From assembly GCA_950295325.1 (NCBI GenBank), contig OX485807.1, forward strand, positions 27,313,666 to 27,377,665: a stretch of DNA of 64,000 nucleotides, read 5' to 3'. This stretch comes from Polytrichum commune (lineage: Eukaryota; Streptophyta; Polytrichopsida; Polytrichales; Polytrichaceae). Made by a program: the position numbers and the translations under genes. Below, piece by piece: positions 32,790-45,600 of the stretch. Under the pieces are notes generated by a model. The model did not search any database. It worked only from the letters and a program-made list of their open reading frames with translations, and had not been told where the DNA came from. The first letter of the stretch is position 1. Every line of letters begins with the position of its first letter.

Positions 32790-33560
32790 GTATGACAAGA
32801 GGAAGAAAAAAAAATGACGAGACAGAGTGCCTCAAAATTACGGATCCGAGGGCAAAGGAATAACTCCATAATGTAGCCACACGGTCTACTCTGCGGCGAT
32901 GAATCCAAGAATTGACTCCGCAGAAGCGCGAATACATTTCTGGAATCGTAGTATTCCGCTGAGAGAAAGAAGGAAATCGAGCAATTCGGTGTAGGAAGGA
33001 GATCGTCCAGATGCACCGGCAAAGTATTCCACATCGAATGCAGTTTAGTAGGCTTGATGATATGACATCGATAAGATTGCAAACAAGAAATCCCGGGACA
33101 CAGCCTCAATCTTGCGAATTCAAAGATATCAAAATTGGAGCAGACAATTGGACAGAGACAGTCTACTGCGAGGTTTGCGTGGAGATGCCGCAAAAGCACG
33201 GAGAAGTTTGTGGAAGCGCAGGTCTCTATCGAGAGAAGAATGAGAAGGAACCGATGGCGATAAATTCAAGAATTGACTCCGCAAAAGCACGGATACATTT
33301 CTGCAAGCATCGGTTTCCGTTAAGAGAAAGTAAGAAAGGAAACCGAGCAATGCCGTGGAGGAAACCGGCAAAGAATGCAGTTTAGTAGACTTGATGATAT
33401 GACGACGGAGAGAATACAAACAAGAAATCTCGGGACACAGAGCCTCACTTTTGCGGATCCGAAACAACCGAATTTGGAGCAGACAATTGGACAAAGACGG
33501 TCTACTGCGAGGTGTGGATTTGCCGCAAAAGCACGAAGAAGTTTGTGGAAGCGTAGGTCT
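32790..33560. repeat. tandem repeat of about 270-340 bp, three units
   Basis: A block with GATGATATGAC, CAAACAAGAAAT(C/T)C, GGGACACAG, GCGGATCCGA or GCGAATTC, AATTGGAGCAGACAATTGGA, GGTCTACT and AAGAATTGACTCCGCA recurs near 32800, 33056 and 33396. Units differ by small indels. It lies in the upstream region of the CHD gene and encodes nothing recognisable. Confidence 0.7.
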
Positions 33561-34029
33561 CCATCGAGAGAAGAATGCGAAGGAACCGAAGGCGTGAAGT
33601 CTAACTTAGTGCGAGGGTGGGCGAGCGAGGGATGGCATGTTTGTGAGCGATGGAGCGTCGTGGCTGCTGCAACGTTCGAAGGAGAAGGACGGAAGGGAGG
33701 AAAGAGGGGCTCTTCCTTTCGCTTTTCTCTCTCTCTCTCGGCCAGCGGAACCAGCCAACCCGCCATTCATCCACATGTGTAAGTACCTATCTCACGTCCC
33801 ATCTCCCAACTCCCCGTTCCACCACTAATTTACGTACTTACGCCCATCCCAAATTGAAACTCTTCAAGTCATTCTGCACGTGCTCACAAAAGAAAGTCTA
33901 ATTGGATCATACGTACGTGCCTACATTGCATTGGTGTAGATTGTGTGCGCTTGGCTTGGGTTTCGAATGAAGAGTGATGCTGTTTTGCATCGGCAGAGAG
34001 AGTGGATGTCTTCTTTCATTGCCTTGGAT

Positions 34030-34590
34030 ACCTATTCCCAGGAAATCACCCACCGGTTGTTCCAGGGTGAGGTTTTCAGGAAAATCCATCCCGCATGTTT
34101 ATAGAGCTCTCGGAACAGTTGCTTGAATAAACAGGCGGTTTCTAACGACATAACGCTACAGTATATCCCATGACTTTCGAGCTATTCTCACTTGTGTTTC
34201 TGATTCTTCCCAGGACATAACCAACCAACTGTTACAGCACTCCAGGGTGATGGAGGTTTCTAGAGGAAATCTACAAAACCATGCTTCTAGAGCTGGCGGA
34301 ACAGTTGCTTGAATAAACAGGCAGTCCCAGTTTCTGACACCATATACTCTACAATATAACCAATGGCTTTTGGATCTATTCTCACTTGTGGAACTGATTC
34401 TCCCCAGGATATCACCATCCAGCTGTTACAAGGCTCTGTCCAGGGTAAGGTTTTCGGGAGAAATCTACAAGAGTAAGTTTCTAGAGCTGGCGGAACAGTT
34501 GCTTAAATAAACAGAGAATCCCAGTTTCTAGCGTAATAAACACTACAGTATATCCCATGGCTTTCAAACTGGTATCTGTCTGTACAAGGG
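34030..34590. repeat. tandem repeat of about 180 bp, three units
   Basis: Each unit carries CCAGGATATCACC or a variant, CTGTTACA, CCAGGGT(A/G)AGG, GAAATCTACAA, CTAGAGCTGGCGGAACAGTT, GCTTGAATAAACAGG and TACAGTATATCCCATG. Starts lie near 34030, 34210 and 34395. No coding content. Confidence 0.8.
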
Positions 34591-34599
34591 TAGTGTAGT

Positions 34600-35426
34600 T
34601 AGTGTCATCCTGCACTGGACTACCAGGAGTAGTTGAAAGAACCCAACAATGTTGCAATGTACAAAATGAGATTGATATGCTCTTTCTAGAAACTGCTCAA
34701 TCACAAGGAGCATCTGGGAAATTTCTGCATGGGGAAGAGGGTTTTTCCACTATGAGCATTCCCACTTTGGAACAATTCCCTCCTTTTGAAGGAAATTCTT
34801 ACATTTTTCACACACAACAGGGAATTGTGCCAAGAGGGAATGTTGAAAATCCCCCTTGTGAATGTAAATGATGTCCCTATCTAATTGCCTGTTTGTATTG
34901 TGCAAACATCTACATATTGTCATCAATTTTGACTCATTCATGTCCTTGCCTATTACTCTGTACTACATGGTCTCTCTAAGAGTCCTCATCCATCTAAAAT
35001 GACATGCCGATAATGGGCACTCCAAGCATTTGGAAGTGGTGTGAAACATCATGTATGTGCTCTCCACATCATGGCAAACATCCCGCCTCTTCTAACAACC
35101 TTTTCTACTTTACCTATATAAGTACATTCGTCGGATTTAAGCAGTCACTACAAACTGCCAGTTACGACAATGCAAAGTCTCTAACCTTGCTTTTGTGCCC
35201 AAAAGTGGGAATGTCTTGGAAGAATAGATACCTGAGCAGTTAATTCACATCTGTGCGTCTGTACAAGTTGTAATTACATTCACTCAACCCTCAGTGCCTC
35301 TGCAGTATTTTTGTAGGCTTGGGTGGTCGTCCGCATTGATTCAGCAAGAAACCAAGGTACCTCAATCACCTTTTTGTTGACCTCACATAACTACACTACC
35401 ATAGGCACTTGACATGTTTATGAACC
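34600..35426. other. downstream flank of the TRAF zinc-finger gene; no gene recognised
   Basis: Likely contains the 3' UTR of the minus-strand TRAF gene. The only open frames are short and motif-free. Confidence 0.45.
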
Positions 35427-38400
35427 TTATGAAGCAGTATTCCCCTTTTGCTGCATGTTGTGAAGCTCTTTGCGAATTTGTAGTATCTCTGCTTTGCAAT
35501 CAGCAGCCTTCAGGTCCTGCCGTAGTTTCTTAACTTCAAGCTCGAGTGACTTGATATGGCTCTCTCGCTCCTTCATGCTCAGGAGTAAGGAGCTTACATC
35601 CACCGCTTCTGACCTTTGAGCAACTGACATTGCCTGCAGAAATCCAAAGCCTCAGCTTCATAGTTATCCACAAAGTCCCTCAAAGAGGTACCAGACAAGG
35701 AGTTTGGTCCCTCTTTGAAGAAGTTTACTATGAACAGCTTATTTGAGATTCTTGTGACAGAACCTAATTATGAAACATAGGTGAAATTCCTTGGACCTCC
35801 TCTTTCAATTCAAATAGCACTTTAGGATCTAAAATAGGGTTTAACCCATGAGACCCACCACTCTAAATCTTGAATCAGTGTATGCTAGTATGACAAGCTA
35901 GAATGCCAGTTTTTATAACCCAGACCACTCTTAGTTTAAGTTTATTGACTTAATAAAACTTGGGTCATTTTATGAGTAAGCTCATAAACTCACCTTTCAG
36001 CCAACTCACCTTTCAGCCAACTCACCTTTCAGCCAACTCACCTTTCAGCCAACTCACCAATAGGTTCACCCAGAGACTTTCTGGAACTATAATGAAGAGC
36101 TGATCTTTGAACTAGAATGCCCCCATCTTGACTTTGATATAGTCAATAGCAGTGACTATATCCTTCTAGTGACCAGACACCAACCATCAGATTTATGGAT
36201 GTTGTTGGCAAGACAATGTAGAGTATATAAGCAGTTGAGGGAGTTGAGAATTTGAGATAAATATAGAGCCTTGAGTGTGTAAAGCCACAAGAAGAAATTA
36301 ACAGGAGCACTTAGCCCCCTAAAGGCCAAAGCAAAATCTACCCAAAATCGCCTAATAAATTTCATCAGAATTGAGAGCCTTATTATTTTAAAAAATCTAT
36401 ACCTCTAATGGTGGATCTCACCAAACGGATGGCATCTTTGTAAAGTTACGATTGCTCGCACAAAATTCCCGCAGTCCATGTGTCTCAGATTAGAATATTA
36501 TAATGTAAACATGTACGCTGGTATGGTCAGGCAGCCACCACTGCCCAGACAAAAACGTCCTTTCTCAGCCAATAGGGATTAATCTAGTTACAGTAAGAAA
36601 TTGCATGCACTATACTCCTCATGACCTACTTTGTCAATGAAATACATGTATTCTGTGTACCTTCTCTAGGAGTCCAATTTGTTGAGCTTGGGTTGCGATA
36701 GCACCTTCATGCTTCTGCATTTTATCAAGAATCTGAAGTAGATGTTGACCCAAGTACTCTGTACAATGTTTCTCCAACAATCCCTGAAAAGCAGCAACCA
36801 CCACCAATGTGAATTACCATGATTGAGGAACTAGGCCGATCATAGCAAATTTAAAGCCAACACTAACTATGTCTTGGGGAATGTAACCTTGGGCATGGCT
36901 CATGTAATTCCTCCTAGCAATGAATGGCCAAATTTGAAACAAGCACCCAAGGAACCCATGATGACGTCCATCAAAGCAAAGAAGAGGAAGTTGCACTAGC
37001 TGGCATTATCTTACCTTGATACATATATATATACAAACAGGCGCTGTATATTTGAAGAAAATTAGGAGACTTCGTTACCTCACCAGATTTCCAGAGCAAT
37101 CATACTTAATACTTCAGCTAGGAATTTCTGAATCACAATACACAAGCTTGGAGAATGTAACCTTTGAACACAGCTCATGCTGTTTGGCATACAAGACCTT
37201 TCATGTACTGTAAGTTTTTGATGCATGCTTGGAGGTAGTATGGAGGTTTGAACAAAGAACATTTTATATTGATTCATTGAGGATCAAACTCGTTTTGGCA
37301 TGCCAGGCGGTGCTAAGATGAGTTTAGAGGTCAATGGACCGAAATAGGTTGCTCTTCATTCAAATTCAAACATTACCTCCGAGCACGCAACACAAGTGGA
37401 ACGAAGCTATTGATTTTGTATGCAAAACAACCAATGGAAAATCAAAGGGACCAACTCGCAACAAAAAGTCCATTGAGTTGAAGGATAACTTTAATGCCTG
37501 GTGATATGAAAACCTTGCAATATTTCAAACATTCTCAACTGAGAGAGAGGATTAAACTTCAAGCACCCAACGCCAACAAATGCTCCACTAGATTGACAAG
37601 TAACTATTCAATGAGAATACACTCTCAATAGAACCATGTAGTAACTACACGGCCATGTAAACGATGACATTTATCATACCTGTGGCATGGGAGTGGTGCA
37701 ACCCGCTTGCTGGAAGGGGCAGTTCACAAGCTTCATTGGGCACACTGTTGCACAATGCTTGTTCATGTGCCCCCTGGCAACAACGGCGCTGCATTTCTGT
37801 TCGCACGAAAGGAGCTTGAAGGAACACTCTAAATCATGCCTATCTGCATGAGAAGCCGAAAACACATCCCCACAACCAGGGTTGCCACATGTGACAGGTC
37901 TAAAACCACACACCATTTTGTGGTTTGAAAGGTCGTCAACTGTATAGAACTTCATCTCACAGTGGCATATTCTGGTGCCATCTACGCATTTAAGTAACGC
38001 TTTTGCAAGTTCCTGCAAATCATCGTGCAAACCATTCTGAGCATCTAATTTTGTAACTAGATAAGCCAATCTCATTACATTTCACAAGCAAGGAATTTGG
38101 GCCTTAAGTGATCACTCTTCTTAATTGGACATCTATGTTTGGGTGCTATGTAGCAAGGTTTGTGGTTAAAAAAGGACACTAAAAAGAAACATATTAAGAT
38201 GAGATTGGACTATGTGTTTAAAATATAGACACCACTGTAGGTTCTATAGTTTGGGAGGGCCTATGCAGCAATCTAAAGAGAAAGATAATCTTCGCTTTGA
38301 CTTCTTATAACTTTTGCATCTCAACTCTGATCCTGAAACTTTTAAATGGCAATTTTTATAATTTGCACATTGCTAACTGGATGAGACACTTTTGGATCTA

Positions 38401-40752
38401 TCCAACAGAAAAAAAATGTCTGTGAGGTTGGAAATCCCCACAATACAACCACATACCTTATGTACAACATCATCTTGTTTGCAAAGATTCGAGTAACTTA
38501 CTTACCTTAATCCTCAGAAACATCCATGACCCAACATCCTGAATTCACCATACCTACCTCTCTTTGTCCAGCCATCCACACATCCTGGCGGTCCAGCTCC
38601 TGTGCATAATCATCAATCCTTTCCTGTTTCTTCTCATTGTACATTAACTTGCTTGAAACCCTAGTGAATAGGGTTCGCTTCGTCCTTACAAAACTGTATA
38701 AAATGTCATCCAGCACTTTGTTCAAAGTGGAAGCCTGCTCACCACATTTTCAAACTTAGCCATGTATAACTTCAATGTCCTCTACAACAACCTTAAGTGA
38801 ATAAATCCACAAATTAACAAATAAATGAATGATTGAATGAGCAACCTAGAAAGCATCAGTGCCAATTTACCTCTTGCCCGTAAGCATTATTATTCTTGAC
38901 CCTGGTAGTTCCATTAATTAGACCGCTATACTGATAACAGTAAAGAGTGTTGGCAGATGTATAGTGCAACTTACCCTAGGCCCACACTATACACCATCAC
39001 GCAAGAACACAGTGTGCAACCCTAGTTACACTCTTGTCATGCCCCCGTGATATACCCACCTCCTTCCCTAGGTTGCAAGTCCTTCAAAGGCACACTATTT
39101 TCCAATAAAAATACTGTGACCTACATCATGGACCTTTGATGTTGGATATTGTAGATTGCCAAATAGGGTGCACCAACAGTGTTATCCTCTCAACATTTTA
39201 AGTGTGGAAATATGCCCAATAGTGTGGCCCACAATATATACCATTATCAGTGTAGTTTTTGGGTTTGTATGGTAAGCTGAATTCAGTATAATCTGTATGA
39301 TAAGTTACAGATTGCTGAAATTACAACAGAAAATTTTCACCTGTCCCACTCTCGGAGACACCGCAGTGTTGGTGTATGTGTCACATTGCTTCTGCAAGTA
39401 ATCAAGCAGCTCTTGTTTCACTTCGGGAAGTATTGCCTGTCCGTGGCTGAAGAAATCTCCAGAGGTTTTTTCAACACATGCTGTCGCCAAAGTGACAAGA
39501 AGCGCCTGGGAGATGTGCTGCACTTGTTGCACATCAAAGTACCCGCATTCTTGGGCCGCATCCTTCTCCTCACCTGCACCCATGAAAACAACTCACAACG
39601 CATCTTTCAGCACCCATATGTGAACAAGTACAATGGTAAGATTTAATTTCTTACTAAGGACCACTTACAATATGGCCAAGGGCCGTGACCATGAAACTGT
39701 GAAAGCGCTTGAAACTCATCCGAAGGCCATACTGTAGAAAATGGTAGTTGAAATTTGTGTGATGACGGGTCTTCAAGAGTAGTGTAAAAACCTACGCATC
39801 CAGGCTCTAAACCGAATGCTATTTCATGACCATCCATTCATGTGGGTCCCTCTACAGAATGAGTTATGTGAGATTTGGAAGTGTCGAGATCTCCTGGCTT
39901 TATGTTAGACGCAGCTCTTTAACGTGAGCTTGACACAAAAACCAGTAGACATGAAAACATATCCATGTCAAGATGGATGTCTATTCAGCACTCCATGTAG
40001 GTTTGTTCATTCATTCAAACTTCTTTGGTCCCTTAGGCCCTCAAGCTCTAGCTCTAGTGTAAAGTGAAGTGGGACGGTCTTGGCCATCCCCGCCAATGAG
40101 AGATTTTAGATGGTCACGGGCCCTCAATCTCTAGTGCTCTAAACCCATAAAACCTTTGCAAAACCTGAAATCCTGAGAACCAGAACAAGCAGATATTGTC
40201 ATCGAACCCACATGCTGACTAATCTGCATTTGAATCGAGCATCTCGTGGGTTGGGACAGTGACAATTTCTTGGTGCACTTATATCCGAGCAAGATATATA
40301 AATTTCCAATACTGTTTTACTTCTTGTAGAAAATAGGGCAAGATATTTTCATTATGAATTCTACAGATTATAATTTGCGGCTTAAAGACTCTGCCCTTTT
40401 CACTTCACTAAGAAATAAAGGGAAGGAAGGAAGGAGACATCGCTGTATAAGATGACCTTCAGTTGATATACACATTGTTATCAAAAAATGGACAAGAAAT
40501 TGTCATTCTGCTGAAAGAGAAACGGCATCAGCGTAAATGTGAGAAGAGATTCTTAACTGCAACTCTACCATCAAACAGGGCAGACAGACTTGAAACAGAT
40601 CCTCAGTCAAGAAGAAGGGTTAAGCTCTTTGCTGTGTGGGTGTGAAGGAGAAATGAAATGGGAGAGGAGAGAAACAGAAGGGGGATGACTTACCTGCTCC
40701 TCCATCATCTTTGTAGCCAGGGGTGAAGTCACCGGAGTCCGCCTCTTGCTGC
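35427..40752 (-). CDS. TRAF-type zinc-finger protein (plant family, Arabidopsis At1g09920-like), multi-exon
   Basis: Exons at about 40752-40693, 39575-39343 (FDVQQVQHISQALLVTLATA, CVEKTSGDFF), 38735-38557 (TKRTLFTRVSSKLMYNEKKQ, ERIDDYAQELD), 38015-37679, 36786-36664 and 35640-35427 (stop). The fourth has regularly spaced Cys/His: CHCEMKF, HKMVCGFRPVTC, CGDVFSASHADRHDLEC, LLSCEQKC, HCATVCPMKLVNCPFQQAGC. These are TRAF-type zinc fingers. The last two exons (EKHCTEYLGQHLLQ, LELEVKKLRQDLK) form a coiled coil, probably for self-association. The order follows the plant family, whose molecular role is poorly known. The first exon upstream of 40752 was not identified. Splice donors (for example CCACAG|GTATGA at 37679) are consensus. 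Confidence 0.8.
35668..35990. repeat. dispersed repeat, family E, copy 1 (in an intron)
   Basis: Matches 41783-42145 in the same orientation: AAAGTC(C/T)CTCAAAGAGG, GATCTAAAATAGG or AATCTAAACTAGG, CATGAGACCC, AGCTAGAA(T/A)G(C/T)CAGTTTTT and AAGCTC(A/T)(T/C)AAACTCAC. It lies in the last intron of the TRAF gene. Class unknown. Confidence 0.6.
35990..36060. repeat. 16-bp tandem repeat, about four units
   Basis: CTCACCTTTCAGCCAA repeated head to tail at the end of the family E repeat, inside the last TRAF intron. Each unit contains TTTCAG, a potential acceptor, which might confuse automatic gene prediction. Confidence 0.9.
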
Positions 40753-41782
40753 AAACCAAATGACTCAACATCAATCGGTTTCACTTGACTTTGACTCACA
40801 AAAATGCGTTGCTAGGTTTACTCCAGCTCGTGCTTTACCCATGGTGATAATGGATGGCTCCACAAAAAAAGTAGCATAACATCATTAATCTCATTCCACA
40901 CTTGCTCACTCCATTTAAGCAAGCTAATCTCATCATATTATAGCCAAATCAGCACCCATTACCTAACCCACATAAAGGATACTGGCCACAGAATAATCCC
41001 CAATCTCACAAAACTAAAAAATCACCAAGAAATCTCTCTCTCTCTCCCTCTCTGCGAATTACACATTATTAAAGTAGGCACATGAAGAGATTCCAGAACT
41101 TCAAGAAAACCCCACAAGTACAAAATTCCACCTCCCCTGCCCTCAACAAAGATGAAGAAGCAGCAGCAGCAGCAGTACCATCATTCTCCTTCCTCGGTGA
41201 AGCCAATCCGCAGAAAATAGAAAATTGGGTGTTTCAAACGCTAATCCTCATCGTCGTCAGTACACCCAGTCTTCTGCACTTGCCACACAGACTCACGAGT
41301 TTCCCACAAACTCATTCACCCCAATCTCCCTCTCCACTGCCTCGCTTACCCTCCGAGATGTGATACTCCAAACAATACACTAACCTAGGGGTTGCACAAT
41401 CCTCAGACACATGGCAATTGCCAGAGGGGTACCAACCCGGCCCAAGAACCTTCTTAGTGATCTTGCTCGGTTAATCTCCCCATCTGCTGCTTGCACCCAT
41501 GAAGTCATCAATACTCAGAAAAAATACCCACGAGTTCCTTCGATGAAGCTCCTCCTCGTTGCCATTTGTGACTGAGCATGAGTAAATGAGCTTGGATTTC
41601 AAGACAGAGCTTGAAGACACTCCAATCTGCCGACTGTCTTGAGTGCCGACAGACTTTGTGGAAATGGTTTCCGAAGTGCTTGTCAACACCAGAAGTGACA
41701 CTAAATGCACAATCTGGAGAATGATATGGTGAATTGATCAGGAAAATTTTGACAAACATCTTAACAGAGGCTCTCCGTCGTA
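40753..41782. other. putative 5' region of the TRAF gene; no coding exon resolved
   Basis: Contains CT-rich and GCA-rich stretches (41038-41056; 41160-41175) on the side where the first exon and promoter of the TRAF gene should lie. An ATG followed by GT near 41186 on the minus strand could be a short first exon, but nothing confirms it. Confidence 0.35.
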
Positions 41783-42145
41783 AAGTCTCTCAAAGAGGGA
41801 CTAAAACCGTGGGTTTTGATCCCTCCTTGAGAAAACATTCTATCAAGAGCTCCTTAGCTCCGAGCCTATTTTGAAAGATTTTTGGAAACTCTCTTGCCAT
41901 CTCAAAATCTTTGAGAGAATTTTAGAATCTAAACTAGGATATCCACATGAGACCCGTTGTTTCAAATCTCAAATATGGTCTATGCGAGGCCAGTTGGGTC
42001 CACACATCCTAGTAAGTCGAGCTAGAAAGTCAGTTTTTTAATAATCTGACATCAATCTTTGTGTATGGTAATTTAAGCATTATGAAATCTTGGTGACTTT
42101 GTGTATAAGCTCTCAAACTCACATTTTAGTCAAGATAGTACTCAA
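41783..42145. repeat. dispersed repeat, family E, copy 2
   Basis: Diverged direct copy of the intronic repeat at 35668-35990, with the same block order. Confidence 0.6.
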
Positions 42146-42334
42146 CATTCTTTGTGATGTCAAGACTGTAAAAATAACTCTAATGTATGCAAAGTGATGA
42201 TCGCTTACTAAATAAGTTAGTATCGAAGTATAAGGTGAGAGCTACATGAGAAATTTGATTTGGATGTTGGTTTGTTGGCCTTCCATTCCAAAAATATTCA
42301 TCTTTTATTATTACTGTTATTGCGGCATGTTAAG

Positions 42335-42660
42335 ATAGATGGGTCTTAATTGGTCACTTTTTATGACTAATCCACTTCCCTTAAGATATGAGACATGTGA
42401 TTATATAGTCCAAGTTGGTTTGCAAGTCCAAATTGAGGCCATAGCCACTTTCCTCATTTTTTTTTCAGATTTCATATGAATATCTTATTCATTGTCAAAT
42501 TGAAGAGTTGCGTGTTCATTGAATGGTCGTAAAGGTCCTCCCAGTTACTTTTTTGATTGTTGAGGTGAGAAAATTTATCATATTATAAGCACACGATCCA
42601 ACCTTTTTTTAAACACATGCTTCGTTGGTACACATTCTTGGAGCCACATCAAAGTACGGA
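42335..42660. repeat. dispersed repeat, family D, copy 2
   Basis: Diverged copy of 18440-18790 in the same orientation. Confidence 0.5.
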
Positions 42661-45600
42661 CATGCCACTCAAACGAAGGGACCCTACTAAGAAAACCAAC
42701 CAAACGAGGGTTGTCTACCATAATCAAAGTGGTCTTCATGACTTGTCATGTAGCACCAAATCCCATGAGACACCATCTCTAGTTGCCACCCAGTGATTGC
42801 AAGACAATTAGCATGGGTTGATGATGAATAGTGTGGGCCACCCAATATGCAGATATTTAGTGTAGATACAGTGAAGTAAGATGGATGGATGATGTGAAGA
42901 ATAAGTTAGATCATGGGGAGACCCAGTCCATGATGGATTAGGATTAGGATCCACGCCATTCATGTAAGGGGATCAAGTAAAACCCATCCCAAACTATAGT
43001 AATACACAGTAATCCATAATGGACTATTAGGTATATGGTTGGTTCAATCAAGACTTAGTTTGTATCACTAGATTAATTTGGGGTCTCTAGTGCTATTTTT
43101 GGCATTGAGATTGCTTTGAAGGAGGGAAATTTCAAGCTATATTAAGGGGTCCCCCACGTTTTCACCTCGAACTTACATGAACGACATGGATCCCTAACCG
43201 TCCAAAACCGACATCACCGGAGTATTGTGTATGTGTACATGGCTAGAGCTACATGGTGTTTAATTTAATCCTTTGGGAAGGTACACAACACAAAGGGTTG
43301 ATTCTATAGCATTTATATATTGTATACTATATGATTTGACTCCAAAATTGACATTGGAGTAGTGTTGTCCAACTAGAATGAATCAGCCCTCACCTCCTAG
43401 GGTTGATTTTACTAGAGTCCCTTCCATCCACATGGGTGAGTTTATTTGCACGCAATGAAGCTTGAGCATATGTGTATGTGTTTATGTGGATGTATGCCAT
43501 GTACGTTGAAGTCAAAATTGTTGGGAACCTTGTACAACTCATAAATTCCTACATGGCACCAAAAGTGACATCATAGACCCATATTACTCTAGTCATATTA
43601 AGTTCAAACGACTTGGCCACAAACCTATAGGGGTAGGTTATTAATCCCATCTCCCCTCTTTGACATGGCCATCACGAATTTTACCGAAGGACTACTAGCC
43701 TAACATGCCTACCAAGGATTAAAAATTATGGCAACCATGTTAAAGGTCCGATTAAAACTTAATCATTACAATTTTATAAAAGCTTCACCCCAACTAAGTC
43801 TCATTAATTGATTCAAGGTCAATGATACTACCTTCAAGGTTACGATTGTTTTAAACATTGTTTGTTTATTTATCTACAATTTTATTTGAAATTTATGAAT
43901 TATGAGGGATTTCCAACCTTTTTAGTGTTTGCCTTCAACTTACATGGTACCACAAAATCCTTGGCCTCATACCAAAACCATGGTGTACATATCAAGGCCT
44001 CAATTCACCCAAAGAAAATTTACACTAACTTTCTATTAGGTTAAGTACTTGTTGTCAAGTAGAGAACCTAGTGCAATTTTAGGAGGTTCAAATCCGAACC
44101 TTTATCTTTCATAACTCAAACATAAGTGACCTGAAAACATACACCTTTAGCTTGTGATTTACCTACACAAGTTTATTACGACATCGAATTTTTATTTATT
44201 TTTCAATGACTAGTATTCATATTACAAAATCGGCGTCGTTGAAACCATCCAATTTGAATGACAAATGAAATTTCAACGTTTGGAAAGCGGAATTTGAATC
44301 GTTCTTTGTTATTTAGTGGGGTCCTTATTCAAATAGTTCTAAGGGAGGGAGTCTTATGAGCAATCTCCAAAGGTTGGAGTCACAAACTTGTGTATTTTGT
44401 GCCAAAACATGCACAACTTCAAGAACTTAGATAAATCATCACATACTTCTATGCAATAACTACAAACAAGATACTAAATGTTGAATAAGTATGAGGTAAA
44501 GTGCCCTTTTTAGAGACAGAAAAAGACGACACCAACCGTTAGGTTGGCGTGAATGAGGGACGTTTCCCCTCAATCATAGCCGTGAGCTCATATATGAACC
44601 TGGAATAGGTTTACTGAACAAGGCTATAAGACAAGTGTTATTGCCTCCTGTCAGAGGTGGTCCCTATTTATAACCAATGATGGGGCAATATTAGCCTAGT
44701 GGGGGGGGAGGGAGGGTATGGGATTATGCTTTCCCATTTGACTTCTATGTTGATGAATTCTTTACCCCTTTTAGAAAATCTATATATTTTCCATTGGCTT
44801 CAAACCATGACTCTAACATATAAGCCAAGTGACCTTTGCCATTAACACCTGCCACTGAACCTCCCAAAATACATTAATCCCTAAGTGTCTAAGAGGTCCA
44901 AACTTGGCCTCACCAAGCCAAAAATAGGGTATTTGAGCTACCCACTTTCATATTCAGGTAATTATGTCAAAAGCGACCCTATTCAAAATCATCTTATTTT
45001 TCAAATGAACTACTTAAACACTTTGAAGTTACTGAAGGCTTGAGTTCAAAAACGCAGCCTGGGTGCCCTTGGATGCAAACATATATGTTGTATTTTAATC
45101 ATCAATTTCTATGTATGAGTATATTTACATTCCCTCCTTGACATAAAAAAACAGCGTGTATAACAAGGTTTCAAACACACAAATATATAAAACACAATAT
45201 ATGAACTCGGTGAAGCTCGTATGAAGTGTGTATATGACCGTATATCGAGACCCCCACGTCCTTTAAGGGTTAGTACCCTTCCTCATGCCCAAGGAGGCTT
45301 TTCAAGTACGTTAATTCTTGCATTTTACATGTCTACTTAAGTGTAATTATAGTCAATGTTGTCAATTATGAACTTGACTTAAAATAGACATTCTATTGTG
45401 TTTTAAAGGAGAGATAGATTCAAAAACACTAGTAAATACAAATTTGTTACTCTTAGTGCTTGTTTTTTTCCCTATATATTATAATTTACGTTTTGTCATC
45501 GTTGTTGCAGCTTATTGTACTTATGCTTGCTATCTATGATATCTTGTGCTTGGTGAGGCTGGGGAGTTTTTTGGGCATAATCGGTTAAAATCTTAATGTT

